Assembly (NCBI GenBank): GCA_032717465.1
Contig: CM064664.1
Location: 3,198,469-3,262,468, forward strand
Direction: 5' to 3'
DNA: 64,000 nt
Source: Coenobita brevimanus
Lineage: Eukaryota; Arthropoda; Malacostraca; Decapoda; Coenobitidae
Every line of letters starts with the position of its first letter. Position 1 is the stretch's first letter. Shown piece by piece: positions 44,985 through 56,715 of this stretch. The position numbers and the translations under genes were made by a program. The notes below the pieces were generated by a model, which saw only the letters and a program-made list of their open reading frames with translations, made no database searches and had not been told where the DNA came from.

Positions 44985-46383
44985 CTATGAGCTACGTGGT
45001 TGACTGCGAAGGTTGTATGGGTGAGTGGGTGCTTGTGGCTGTGTAGTGTTGCCAGTTGTGTTATTGTGTGTGTAATGTTCATTTGTAATTGTCGCTGCTT
45101 GTGGTCGGGCCTTTGTGTATTTAAACAGTTTGAGGGTACGATCTAGTCCGGTAGTTTGGTTGTTTATGGATGGCGTGTTTTCACGTATGAGAAGTGCTTC
45201 TGCCAGTTGTAGTCTAATGTGGTCATGACATTTTTTTATTATATTAGTATTTTCTATTAGAACTTGTCTGTTTAATGATGTGTGATGTTGAGTCATATGA
45301 TCTTTTATAGAACCGGATTGTAGGTGCATGGTTAAACGTCTGCTTAGTGTGGTTGTGGTCATACCAATATATTTCATGTGACGAAGTTTGCAACCTTCGT
45401 GTGGGCAAGTGAATTCATAAACTACATTGGTATGTTGAAATTTGTTGGTTTGTTGAGCTGTGTTGTTTTTCATAATCATGTTGCTAACTTTCCTGTTTTT
45501 ATAGTAAATAATTAAACTGAGCTTGTCTGAGGGGTTAACACATGATGTGTTACGTGTCACAATCTCTCTAAGTACACGTTCATCCGCTTTATAAGCAGGG
45601 GACATCTGATTACCATAATACACATTGTGGGTAACAGTATGGGGAAGCGGTTGGACATTTGTGGTTGAGACTTGTTTTGAAATAAATTGACATATTTCTC
45701 TGTCAACTATTTGATTGGAATAACCATTGTTAATTAAGATCTGCTTTAATTTAGTTACTTCTGAGTGGAAGAGTTCCCACGATGAGCAGTTCTTATGAGC
45801 ACGACGTAAGTATGACCTGATAACTGACAATTGGTACCGCTGCGGACACTCACTCACCGCATTAAGGCATCTACCCAAGTCCGTAGCTTTACGATATACG
45901 GAGGTTTTATAGTTACCATTCTCCTCTTCTATTAATACATCAAGAAAAGGGATTTTGTTGTTTGCACTTATCTCATAAGTAAATTTTAATATTGAGTTAT
46001 GTTCCATGGCAGTTCTTAGTTGTTTAAGGTGGTTTTCGTCTCTAACGACCACATAGATATCATCAACATAGCGACAATACGTGGTTGGACGCAGGTTGGT
46101 ATCTTCTAACACTTTGTTTTCTAAGTGACACATGTAAAAGGCAGCAAATGTTGGGCCCAGGGGTGAACCCATGCTGACTCCGTTAACCTGCTGATACAGC
46201 TTACCGTCTGGGCTGCGAAAGGGAGCTTCGGTGGTGAATGCTCTCAGTAATGTTTCCAAGTTGTGGGTTGAGATCTTAGGTGGGCACAGGGTTGGGTGGT
46301 GATACACATTTTCTAAAATTATCTGTATAGTTTGGTCTACTGGTACGTTAGTGAAGAGGCTTTCAACATCTAACGAAGCCAAG
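44985..46383 (-). pseudogene. Penelope-like RT with GIY-YIG endonuclease, 5'-truncated but open
   Basis: The frame is open from LASLDVESLFTNVPVDQTIQ at the junction through to the natural stop at 44985, about 466 codons. RT motifs: first catalytic Asp in LDVESLFTN, NGVSMGSPLGPTFAAFYM, YCRYVDDIYVVV (YVDD at about 46057-46068) and IPFLDVLI. The GIY-YIG endonuclease follows: VVYEFTCPHEGCKL, then KYIGMTTTTLSRRLTMHL. The CPHEGC pair of cysteines before YIG is reminiscent of Neptune-type Penelope elements. The first 18 codons of the longer ORF (to 46436) are antisense sequence of the other copy, so the protein lacks its N-terminus. No frameshift is seen in this arm. Confidence 0.88.
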
Positions 46384-48223
46384 GATCTTCGAACTAATAC
46401 AGACATAGTCATTAGGCGAGCTGATAAGTCTAACATTTATGTTCTGCTCAACAAAGAAGACTACCAACACAAACTGGATGCTATTCTCAGTGACAATACC
46501 AAATTCCAGCAGATTTTCCGTGATCCAACAGAAACTCTCAAGAAGAAAATCAATCGAGCTATTACTGCAAACAACGCATGCCGAGACTCACCACACCTCA
46601 CCCCCATAGTTGGACAGTATGCTCCAGGGTACATCTACGGTAATGTAAAAACCCATAAAACCAACAACCCACTCCGTCCCATCATCTCCCAGGTAACCAC
46701 ACCAACGTATACAACAGCGAGACAAGTAAATCAAATCATTACACCATACATTCCAGCGAAGTTTTCCCTGAAGTCCACAGACCAGTTCATAGACATTATT
46801 CGCTCTACTCGACCCAGCGGACTCTTGGCTTCGTTAGATGTTGAAAGCCTCTTCACTAACGTACCAGTAGACCAAACTATACAGATAATTTTAGAAAATG
46901 TGTATCACCACCCAACCCTGTGCCCACCTAAGATCTCAACCCACAACTTGGAAACATTACTGAGAGCATGCACCACCGAAGCTCTTTCGCAGCCCAGACG
47001 GTAAGCTGTATCAGCAGGTTAACGGAGTCAGCATGGGTTCACCCCTGGGCCCAACATTTGCTGCCTTTTACATGTGTCACTTAGAAAACAAAGTGTTAGA
47101 AGATACCAACCTGCGTCCAACCACGTATTGTCGCTATGTTGATGATATCTATGTGGTCGTTAGAGACGAAAACCACCTTAAACAACTAAGAACTGCCATG
47201 GAACATAACTCAATATTAAAATTTACTTATGAGATAAGTGCAAACAACAAAATCCCTTTTCTTGATGTATTAATAGAAGAGGAGAATGGTAACTATAAAA
47301 CCTCCGTATATGCTCGTAAAGCTACGGACTTGGGTAGATGCCTTAATGCTGTGAGTGAGTGTCCGCAGCGGTACCAATTGTCAGTTATCAGGTCATACTT
47401 ACGTCGTGCTCATAAGAACTGCTCATCGTGGGAACTCTTCCACTCAGAAGTAACTAAATTAAAGCAGATCTTAATTAACAATGGTTATTCCAATCAAATA
47501 GTTGACAGAGAAATATGTCAATTTATTTCAAAACAAGTCTCAACCACAAATGTCCAACCGCTTCCCCATACTGTTACCCACAATGTGTATTATGGTAATC
47601 AGATGTCCCCTGCTTATAAAGCGGATGAACGTGTACTTAGAGAGATTGTGACACGTAACACATCATGTGTTAACCCCTCAGACAAGCTCAGTTTAATTAT
47701 TTACTATAAAAACAGGAAAGTTAGCAACATGATTATGAAAAACAACACAGCTCAACAAACCAACAAATTTCAACATACCAATGTAGTTTATGAATTCACT
47801 TGCCCACACGAAGGTTGCAAACTTCGTCACATGAAATATATTGGTATGACCACAACCACACTAAGCAGACGTTTAACCATGCACCTACAATCCGGTTCTA
47901 TAAAAGATCATATGACTCAACATCACACATCATTAAACAGACAAGTTCTAATAGAAAATACTAATATAATAAAAAAATGTCATGACCACATTAGACTACA
48001 ACTGGCAGAAGCACTTCTCATACGTGAAAACACGCCATCCATAAACAACCAAACTACCGGACTAGATCGTACCCTCAAACTGTTTAAATACACAAAGGCC
48101 CGACCACAAGCAGCGACAATTACAAATGAACATTACACACACAATAACACAACTGGCAACACTACACAGCCACAAGCACCCACTCACCCATACAACCTTC
48201 GCAGTCAACCACGTAGCTCATAG
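46384..48223 (+). pseudogene. Penelope-like RT with GIY-YIG endonuclease, one frameshift
   Basis: The first segment (to 47004) has DIVIRRADKSNIYVLLNKED, YIYGNVKTHKTNNPLRPIIS and LLASLDVESLFTN. A 2-base deletion near 46985 causes a shift (arm A reads TTEAPFRSPDGK here). The frame resumes at 47033 with MGSPLGPTFAAFYM, YVDDIY (47135 onward), the GIY-YIG module (VVYEF at about 47783; KYIG at 47834-47845) and a natural stop at 48221-48223. The N-terminus upstream of 46384 is missing. Arm A still carries the unshifted version of this segment. Confidence 0.88.
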
Positions 48224-48427
48224 CTGACTACACCTATAAGGTTTGTCTCTTTTATCCATACACTTTTAACTGTAGCTCATACTTGACTTCACCTAAAGGG
48301 TTTGTCTTTTATCCATACTCTTGTGACTCTACACTTTTATTAGTCGTTGTTGTACATTTCAGTATATATATTGTATAGGTTTATGTTGTATATGTCATGT
48401 TTTATAGTGTATTGTATCTATGTTACA

Positions 48428-48470
48428 GTCGCTGATGATGTGTAAGGATACACGAAACGTCCTAGGAAAA
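48428..48470 (+). ncRNA. Hammerhead-ribozyme-like motif, arm B
   Basis: The core CTGATGA (48432-48438), a hairpin TGTGTAAGGATACAC, GAAAC (48454-48458) and GTC (48459-48461) are identical to arm A. The GAA-ACGT-C context would give a very short, palindromic stem III, which in known Penelope ribozymes favours cleavage as dimers. Confidence 0.6.
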
Positions 48471-48649
48471 TGAAAATAAATAATAAAATATAGTTACGAC
48501 ATGGATTTTGGACATATTATCTACAACCTGAATCATAGTGTAAAACAATGTGTAAGAAAACTCGAAAAGATCAACAGAAAAATAGTGAACAATGGCTATG
48601 CCTTGGTCTTTAATGATTTTTGTATAAAAGAAAACATTCTGCCTAAATA

Positions 48650-48655
<6 letters not shown>

Positions 48656-48693
<38 letters not shown>

Positions 48694-48710
48694 TAGATAT
48701 ATATATATAT
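48656..48710. repeat. (TA)n microsatellite at the outer end of Penelope arm B
   Basis: An AT/TA run interrupted once by TAGATAGATA. Confidence 0.9.
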
Positions 48711-49383
48711 CGTAAGAACCGCTGCTACCAAAAATAAGTAGTCACCAAGCTATTGCAACAGTGTGTTGAACTGTGGGGATTATAAGAAGGAAAAAAAGTT
48801 CATTGTACTTGTTGTAGATGACAGGAGAAAGATAAAGATGAGTCTGGGGTTTGATTGCATTTTATTTCTTCAAAGAGAGGATCGCGAAAGAGCAGTACCG
48901 AGATGAGTTTTTTTTCAAATGGGAGTATCTCACAAGAGCAGTACTGAGGTGAAAGTGGTTTTATGCTGGCTAACCTCGCGCGCTCCTTCCTGCCTCTCCT
49001 CACCGTGCCTCTATTCTCTCCTAACCCTATCTGGCCTGTCTTTCCCATTTCCCCTGTATATGACTGGCTTTGTCATGTGTCAGGACACGGGTTTTTCGTA
49101 CTTTCCACGCCTGGGGAGTTTTTCATCCGGCGTCATTGTGCTGTGTGTGAAATTCCTAACTAAGAATGCGCATTGCAGTTTCCTCTAGCCCTCTCACTTA
49201 GGCACGAATTTCATTTAACCTCTACAGTATATTACAAATAGTCGTTACTAGCTATTATGTTGTGTGTTATGATATTTTAGCGTCCTGACATCATTCAGCC
49301 ACGCCTAGCTGGAGTAACATGTAGTAACAAATTACATTCAAACCTATTAATACATGGTATTCATCACAATATTGTAGAAACAT
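48711..49383. other. No gene recognised
   Basis: The sequence between the Penelope pair and the first 936-bp repeat has a short internal echo (GAGCAGTACYGAG at about 48890 and 48938) but no gene. Confidence 0.45.
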
Positions 49384-50319
49384 AACACAATAATAAATAA
49401 ATCACAGTTCCAAGGCACCTGATACTTGGCCCACAAAAAGTCACATTTATTTGAGGCTCAGACAGAATTCTGTAGCATTTCGTATTCCAGTTACTAAATA
49501 ATAATATTATACAGAACAGTACACAAAAATATGGAAAATACCTCACTATCCAGCTCAAAAATGTAGGGGAGGTGAGCGGGAACACAGGACTCGCTTCTCC
49601 AAAGGCTAATGGCGTCACCGTTACACCTCTTGAGGAACGACAACATGATTCTACCAGAGTCTGTTTCACTATTTCGTCACTATTATCACTCGTGAGATAT
49701 CCCTATTCGCATTTCAACATATCAGACATCAGTAATATCAAATTACTTACAGAATTCCTTGGAGGGGGGGGGAGGAGGATGACGACAGTACCGACCAGCA
49801 GCTGTCTATCACGGCCGGTGAGCAAGTGAAACATGCCAAACTGCGTGATGTAAGGAGAAGGGGGAGGATGATGGCGTACGCAATTAAGATTTTAATTTTT
49901 ACAGACTCGAGATAGACTCAGTGTGATGTCTTTCTCCTTACAATCGATTACTCAAAAAAAAAAAAATTACATTCTCTAGTTACAATAAGTGCTCAGCAAC
50001 CTCTCTCTCTTTATACTCTTACATCGAAAAATAATGAAAATCATCGTGCTTTATATCACTTTGCCCACGCGTACATTATGCTGGATCATGTGACCAAAGG
50101 CACATGTTCCCATCTCACTCGAGTGTTATATTATAAAGAGAATTAATACTAGTAAATTGCAGTAGGAAAAAAAAAGTGACTTAGCAACTAGGTAATTAAT
50201 CTATGTTCTGGACATGTCCGCATGGTAACACCCATGCCTCAGCCACTCTCTCTCACTTAACCGAACTTTTGGTCATATAAAATGAACTAGATACAACTCA
50301 TCACTTCCGGGCACTACAT
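49384..50319 (-). repeat. 936-bp direct repeat, copy 1 (candidate LTR)
   Basis: It matches 54734-55669 from AACACAATAATAAATAA to CACTTCCGGGCACTACAT, with scattered substitutions and small indels. Both copies measure 936 bp between the matching edges. On the minus strand it begins TGTAGTGCCCGGAAG, as an LTR might. The other edge lacks a clear CA. Confidence 0.75.
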
Positions 50320-51394
50320 CCGCCCACGGTTAGGGAAGACCAAAAGTTCGGGCGACTGCATCTGAACTCCTCAGAAATACCCAGTACCCATACTTAACAC
50401 ACATGGTACGTAAGTTCACCTACTTGACCAGCCTCCCTCAATACTGCTACTGTGGGGTGTTTCACACGCTCCTTGCTCGTGAGGGGAAACCAATCTAAAC
50501 GCCTCCAAAAGACCAGCCAACGTGTCCTATATTGCGACTGTGGGATCTTACATAAACTCCATGCTCAAGAACAGTCGGTGGCTATCATGTCCACAAAAAA
50601 AAAATCCTCTGCCACGAGTAAATTTTCTCCTGCTGCTCACTATATGCAACTGACGACATATGCCACTCACCAGGCATATTACTCACAATGAGAATGTCCT
50701 GCTACCAGGAGAAACTTTGTGCTTAGTTAAGAGTAACACGAGTCGCTCCACTGCATTCTGTCCAGAGAGACTGAACGAAACCTACCTACCTCTCCTAGCA
50801 TGCGAGAGCCCCATAGTTCAACTTCTCGAAGCCCTACAGAGAAACTGGAAACTTCCCGTCTCTCTCTGAGCAATCCTATACTGCAGTTTGGGTATTACAT
50901 ACTCTCAGCGCTCAAGGTTCTCAAAGCAAGTAGGAAACCTCCAGGTGGAGACCTTCAGGTAGAACTGCCCCTCACATGTACAGTTCCCTAACTCTGGAAA
51001 AAAAAAAAAAAATAAAGTCCTAACAGTGAGATCTCATTTTCCCTAAGCCTAACAATCTAACCTAAAGAAAAAAAGAATCGAGGTAAGGCAAGAACGACGG
51101 TCTATACACCACGGTGCACTTGATTTGACAACACGCAGCTTCCATGCCTCATCTCTTCAAAAGCTGGTCATACCCTAAACAACTACTCAACCCTAATAAT
51201 CAACCCAAAATTACAACATCATACGTACTGGTAGAAAAGATAAATACGCAGGTACAGTCCGGAGAGACCTGCAAGGGCATACCTGACTCCATGTTCCCAG
51301 CCAGTTAAGGCAAGGACAAGACATGCTCAGAGAAAAAAAAGAGTATATATAATATATACACCATACACCCATCATCTACGTGTAATGCAACCTC

Positions 51395-51700
51395 TCAGGC
51401 GATCTCCGGGATCTTACACTCTAGTACTGCCGAATTTCCCTGATAGCTCTGCATACCTCCTACATGCAAATTTGACCACTTTGGAGATGACTGCCTAAAT
51501 GGATTTCCAGACTTAACAGGAGTATACTGTGATGGACCTCCAACTTTGATCGGGGTGAGTCTGGGTGGGCCTAACATGTCCTCCAACGCTCTAATACGGT
51601 CAAAACACTCATCAATCGCGGATGATTCCTGTTTCATCTCTACTTCTTCAGGCATATAAGTTTCAATGTCAATCAATTTTTCAACACGGGACTCCATCAT
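51395..51700 (-). CDS. Small hypothetical ORF inside the repeat interior
   Basis: A 101-codon frame starts MMESRVEKLIDIETYMPEEV, is acidic at first, then Pro/Ser/Gly-rich (PPRLTPIKVGGPSQYTP, SGNPFRQSSPKW). I do not recognise it. Composition is compatible with the N-terminus of a gag-like protein, which would fit its position between candidate LTRs. It could also be chance. Confidence 0.3.
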   Translation of the reverse strand: MMESRVEKLIDIETYMPEEVEMKQESSAIDECFDRIRALEDMLGPPRLTPIKVGGPSQYTPVKSGNPFRQSSPKWSNLHVGGMQSYQGNSAVLECKIPEIA

Positions 51701-52309
51701 GAATTATACAAACGTGAGCAACCCCAGGAGGTGAATGCTCAACTACTAAAAAGCCCAACTACAACTTGAGCAACCCCAGGAGGTGAATGCACAACTGCAA
51801 CACCAAAATAGTACACACTACAAAATACACATACCTTTTAATTCTACATATAATGCCAAATACATATACCTTTGAGAACTGGGGGATGAGCTATTACTTT
51901 AATTTCAAGTTAAATTACCCTCAAATTAATAGGTCATCCCAACACTGTGCCACCACTTGTACTGTCACCTCTGCGATCCAGACTTTTACATGGTCAAAAG
52001 GGGCAGAAAACAAGTCACTATTGATGACCACTGTGTGCTGGAACGGTCGGGAACTCAGATTGATGGAGACTCTCTCCCATTAGCGGCCTCTTCGGTTGCA
52101 TTTATTATATTTCAAGTGGCCAAGTTAAGAGTGGTAGCATGCCTAAATGACGGGGCTAGTCTCCAACTAGGCCAACCCAAGCCCAACCTTCGCAGTTTCC
52201 CAGAATGCTTCTAAGTTTCACATTAACAAACTACTAGGTAAGCTCTATACCACCAGTTCTTAAGGGTTATACAAACAATAAAGTTCGAGTGGGAGGGAAT
52301 GCGTATTAA

Positions 52310-52400
52310 CCCCTTAACCGCAGAGCGTCACTTTCGTGACGCTTGGGAGCAAGGGATCATACCGCGGGGCATCGCTTTTGTGATTCTGTGTTATTTTGAA
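52310..52400 (+). repeat. TTAACC-edged hairpin, possible DNA-transposon end
   Basis: TTAACCCCTTAACCGCAGAG is followed by a GCGTCAC-TTTC-GTGACGC hairpin and a diverged echo (GGCATCGCTTTTGTGATTC). The look is that of a TTAA-type transposon terminus, but no partner end was located. Confidence 0.3.
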
Positions 52401-54733
52401 TTCACCCGGGCTTCCAAGTGGGGGCTTGTATCATCTATCAGTACTGACAATGTCCAACACTAGTCAGCACTCCTAATCTCATCTGTACTCCCATCCATTG
52501 TTGACAATTTAGCCATTTCTCCCCATTCTTGACTCCCCTCCCTACCCCCCCTCCATTACCCTATCCTCTCGCCTGCACGGCCGTGCTACGCTAAGTAAAT
52601 CTTCCCTGGAATTTTTCACTGATTTCATCCATTGAAATAAGCCCTATGCCCTATTCTTATACCAAATAATATATACAAGAAAGAAATAAGGTAAGTGAGA
52701 GTGCCATACACCTGGAATTGGCTAATTATCACCTGACAACACCTCACGTGCACTCGTTCGCTAATTTTCGCTGTTTTTTTTCCCCTTGAAATATGCCGTA
52801 TAATCTATTTTCGTAATAAATATACATATAAGGAGGGAAGGGAGAAGCCTAAGTGATATTTACATTCACCTGGAACTACCTAATTTATAATGTATTGTCT
52901 AGATTTCCTGCCAATCATTTCAGTGCTATACATAGCTGTTTCAAGAGCTAACATTGGTAGTACTGAATATCCCCTAAGTAGGCCTCCACCCGGCCCTCCC
53001 TTATCAGTTTACTCTCATCTTCCGAAGTGGAGGTACGTCTCTTTCCTCTTGCTGACTTCAGGGACTTTTTCACCCCCATGCAAAGGGCCCTGTGACCTTT
53101 ACCCCCTACTAAACCTCGTGTGGAAAGAGGTAAAGGGCTGACAATTGATAAAAGAGTGACTACGATCTTCCTATTGAGTAAAACAATGCAAGTGGAATTG
53201 TAATGTGTAAATAATGTGTAAACAGCAAGTGAAAGTAATGAATGTAAATATACGTGAACAATGGAAAATAGTTTTATAAGTTACTTCAAGTGACAGTGCA
53301 TAACACAGTGTAAATAAAATAGAAATGTAAATAACGTAAATAAAATAGAGAACATAAATAGAAATGTAAATGAGTAGTATTATCAGAATACGAGTATATA
53401 CCCTAGGAGTAATGAAAGTGAAAGTTTCACTCTAGCATGTCTGAATACTATGAGTTATGAGAGTGAAGATGAAAGTGACATTCACTCTCAATGCTAGTAT
53501 ACAGGACGAGAAAGTGAATGCTACGTATTTTACTGAAAGAAATTGAATCCCTACAGTGACAATAAACTAATACTACTGAAGGAAACTTATGGATAAAGAC
53601 TGTAGATATATATAAGTGTTATATAGTAATAGAACTATAAAGTGTGAGGGGTTTTATGAATAATAAATGACAGAGTACCAAGAGCGAACTAGCGCAAGTG
53701 CGACAGTCAGACGCGCTCATAATTTTCATTGCTTTCACAGTGGGTTTTTTTTTTTTAATATGGATCCCAAACTATTTGAAAATCATAGAGTAGTGTTTAT
53801 AGTGTTAATATCTGGCTGTGGTAATCATAATACGGGTTGTCGGGAAGTGTAAAGTGGAGACTTCGTTACCCAACTTCAGAGGTCTCCACAAGTCCTACGT
53901 TAACTGAAGAAGGCTCAACAAACATTCCAGGAGAAAGCTGAAGGTATGTGCCATAAGCATATTTAATTTTAATATTCTAGGACTAATAACTGATTTTTGG
54001 CAAATATTTTTTGAGAGTCTGTTGGAGCCAGAATAACCCCGTGGCACACCAAAACATTGGTAAACATGCCCGCTGTGTAGGGGTAACAAGATCAAAAAAA
54101 TAATCTTCCCCAGCTATTTGCTTCACAGATTAAACATGAATTAGTTGACACATTGTTCGAAAACTATATCTCTATATGGTCCTAATATCAAATCCACAAA
54201 ACTTAGCTCCTCTGTCCCGGTCCAATGTGTTTCTTCAGAATCGTCCGACTGAGCACAAATTTCACTGGTCCAGTCCTCTGCAACTCCCGACCTTAACTTC
54301 CACACTGGGACCTTGATTCACTGGGACTTCGATCTCCACGCCTGGATTTTGACTCACTCATTGGTACTTAGCCCTCCACACTTGGACCTGCTAGAAGATA
54401 GTATGAATAATGAATAACTATTCTCTCCAATGCAAGTAATCCCTTCACATGATCAGGAAGGTCTCATAAGAAAGAAAAATGAGTTACAACACTCGGCATC
54501 TCAAGTAATGACAGAATAACACATGGCACTACAGACACATAGGTCTGCTCAAAATAATACTGTAGGGATAAAATGGAAGAAAAAGTACTATAACAAATAC
54601 AGTAAGCATGAATAACTGTAACTCTAACCATGAAAACGATCACTGCATCAATATCATTGTGCCTCACAAATTAACTACGTCAACATTTACTCACAACATA
54701 GCCCTAATAAGTACTGAATTACCAAGTCATTTC

Positions 54734-55669
54734 AACACAATAATAAATAATTCACAGTTCCAAGGCACCTGATACTTGGCCCACAAAAAGTCACATTTAT
54801 TTGAGGCTCAGACAAAACTCTGTAGCATTTCGTATTCCAGTCACTAAATAATAATACTATACAGTACAGTACACAAAAATATGGAAAATACCTCACTATC
54901 CACCTAAAAAATGTAGGGGAGGTGAGCGGGAACGCAGGACTCGCCTCTCCAAAGGCTACTGGCATCACCGTTACACCTCCTGAGGAACGACAACACGATT
55001 CTACCTGATCCGTTTCACTATTTCGTCACTATTATCACTCGTGATATATCCCTATTCGTGCTTCAACATATCAGACATCAGTAATATCAAATTACTTACA
55101 GAATTCCTTGGAGGGGGGGGGGAGAAGGATGACGACAGTACCGACCAACTGCCACCTACCACGGCCGGTGAGCGAGTGAGACACGCCAAAACTGCGTATG
55201 CAAAGGGAAGAGGGGGATGATGGCGTACGCAATTTAAGATTTTAATTATTACAGACTCGAGATAGACTCAGTGTGATGTCTTTCTCCCTACAATCGATTA
55301 CTAAAAAAAAAGAATAACATTATCTAGTTACAATAATTACTCAGCAACCTCTCTCTCTTTATACTCCTACATCGAAAAATAATGAAAATCATCGTGCTTT
55401 ACATCACTTTGCCCACGCGTACATTATGCTGGATCACGTGACCAAAGGCACATGTTCCCATCTCACTCGAGTATTATATTATAAAGAGACTTAATACTAG
55501 TAAATTACAGTAGGAAAATAAAGTGACTTAGCAACTAGGTAATTAATCTATGTTCTGGACACGTCTGCATGGTAACAGCCATGCCTCGGCCAATCTCTCT
55601 CACTTAACCGAACTTTTGGTCATATAAAATGAACTAGATACAACTCATTATCACTTCCGGGCACTACAT
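54734..55669 (-). repeat. 936-bp direct repeat, copy 2 (candidate LTR) inserted in gag
   Basis: Same sequence as copy 1. Its right edge falls inside the Gypsy-type gag: the frame reads KPQWKDQGQ and then runs into the repeat. The gag is therefore older than this insertion. Confidence 0.75.
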
Positions 55670-56715
55670 TGCCCCTGGTCCTTCCACTGCGGTTTTGAAC
55701 CTTGGCCATTACTCTGAGAATGGCCTTGTTGCTGGGGTTCAGTCTGAGACGGTTTCCCAGATTTATCAGGTTTCCTGTTCCAGGTATGCTGCTTGCGAGT
55801 TTGATACCCGTATTCAGTAAAGAATGCGTCAGCCTTCTTCACCATTTGGCTGGCATCTCTTACCTGGCAGATCTTAAGCTGAGCCATAAGTTCAGTAGGC
55901 CATGACTTTTCTAGCTACGTCCGCAGCATAAGGTCAGTTATCCCCTCACGTGTGGAAGGAGTTTCATCTTTCTCCATCCACTCATCTAAGTAAGCAGTAT
56001 GCCAGTCAAGAAACTGAACGGCAGTCTCTTTTTCCTGTAAATGCACCCTCATGAACCGATTCTTGGCGTCATCAACTGTGAGACCGTACGCTTTGACGAG
56101 TGCGGCCTTCATCATCTCATACGTGAGATTGTCTCCAAGAATTCTGTGGAGAATATCGAGGGAAGGGCCCTCAAATGGGCTAAGAAACTGAAGCCGCTTA
56201 GCTGCATCATCCAGCTGGTAAAGCTGAGCCATGTCTTCAAAACGAGCTATGTATGGCTCGATTCGCTCACCTTCCTTGTATGGGGGAAGCTTGATGTGTG
56301 GGGTCGCCATAATATGTGCTGGGATAGCGCTCGTGGAGCTTGGGCCAGCTGCACCAGATGTGTCTGAAGCCAAGGAATCTCGCTTAAGCTTCAACACTTC
56401 AAGTTCATGTCTTTCGCGTGCTTCTCGCTCGGCACGTTCATGTTCTCCTTCTCTGTCTCAATGTTCACGCTCGTATTTGCATTGTTCTCGCTCTTGTACT
56501 AACTCAAGTTCGCATTGTTTTTGCTTGTGTTCGCGCTGTTCTCGCTTGTGTTTGTGTTGTTCTCACTCATGTTTTCGTTGGATTCTACGCTCTTCACGAG
56601 CATCACTCTGGCATTGCTGCTCGTGACTAAGCCGAGAGAGGAGATAATTCTTTACTTCAGTTGGGTCTGTAAGCCCCATATCTTTAGTTTCCTATACATA
56701 GACGCCGTTAGACAT
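55670..56715 (-). pseudogene. Gypsy-type Gag, truncated, three stops
   Basis: Starting at 56715 (MSNGVYV), a highly charged coiled-coil-like segment rich in Arg, Glu, Gln and His (EERRIQRKHE, then REQREHKQKQCE) leads to the capsid-like core: IKLPPYKEGERIEPYIARFE, LTYEMMKAALVKAYGLTVDD and FMRVHLQEKETAVQFLDWHT, then TREGITDLMLRT. The basic Gln-rich tail is at 55887-55670. This pattern resembles Gag of Mag/Gypsy-type LTR elements with a SCAN-like core. Three in-frame stops occur in the first 110 codons: TAG where CAG, and two TGA where CGA, would fit. The 3' end is cut by the 936-bp repeat before any zinc knuckle. Confidence 0.75.

Larger units (their letters stand above)
44582..46383 (-). mobile_element. 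Penelope-like element, arm A of a head-to-head pair
   Basis: This 1.8-kb arm is the near-perfect inverted copy of 46824-48625. Its coding part is followed by a 3' region with a hammerhead-like motif and the conserved ATGGATTTTGGACATATT stretch. The inner edge (46383) corresponds to the middle of the RT, so this copy is 5'-truncated relative to arm B. Confidence 0.9.
46384..48650 (+). mobile_element. Penelope-like element, arm B of a head-to-head pair
   Basis: It contains 440 bp of upstream RT sequence (46384-46823) absent from arm A, then the 1.8-kb arm shared with it (46824-48625), a 3' region and a (TA)n run. Compared with arm A, I see a 2-base deletion near 46985, a 3-base insertion near 47311 and a 2-base deletion near 48308, with few substitutions. 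Confidence 0.9.
50320..54733 (-). mobile_element. Interior between the 936-bp repeats, candidate non-autonomous LTR element
   Basis: About 4.4 kb lie between the direct repeats. There is no recognisable RT, integrase, RNase H or protease. A small gag-like ORF (51395-51700, minus), short internal duplications (GAGCAACCCCAGGAGGTGAATGC-type at about 51716 and 51768) and AT-rich simple stretches (53200-53640) are seen. The pattern could be a large non-autonomous LTR element, or two solo repeats placed independently. Confidence 0.4.

Noticed and set aside
54732..54968. Similar small ORFs in both 936-bp repeats (49364-49669 and 54732-54968, minus)
   Set aside because: They are similar because they lie in the direct repeat. 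No protein motif is visible and the reading frame is not better conserved than the surrounding sequence.
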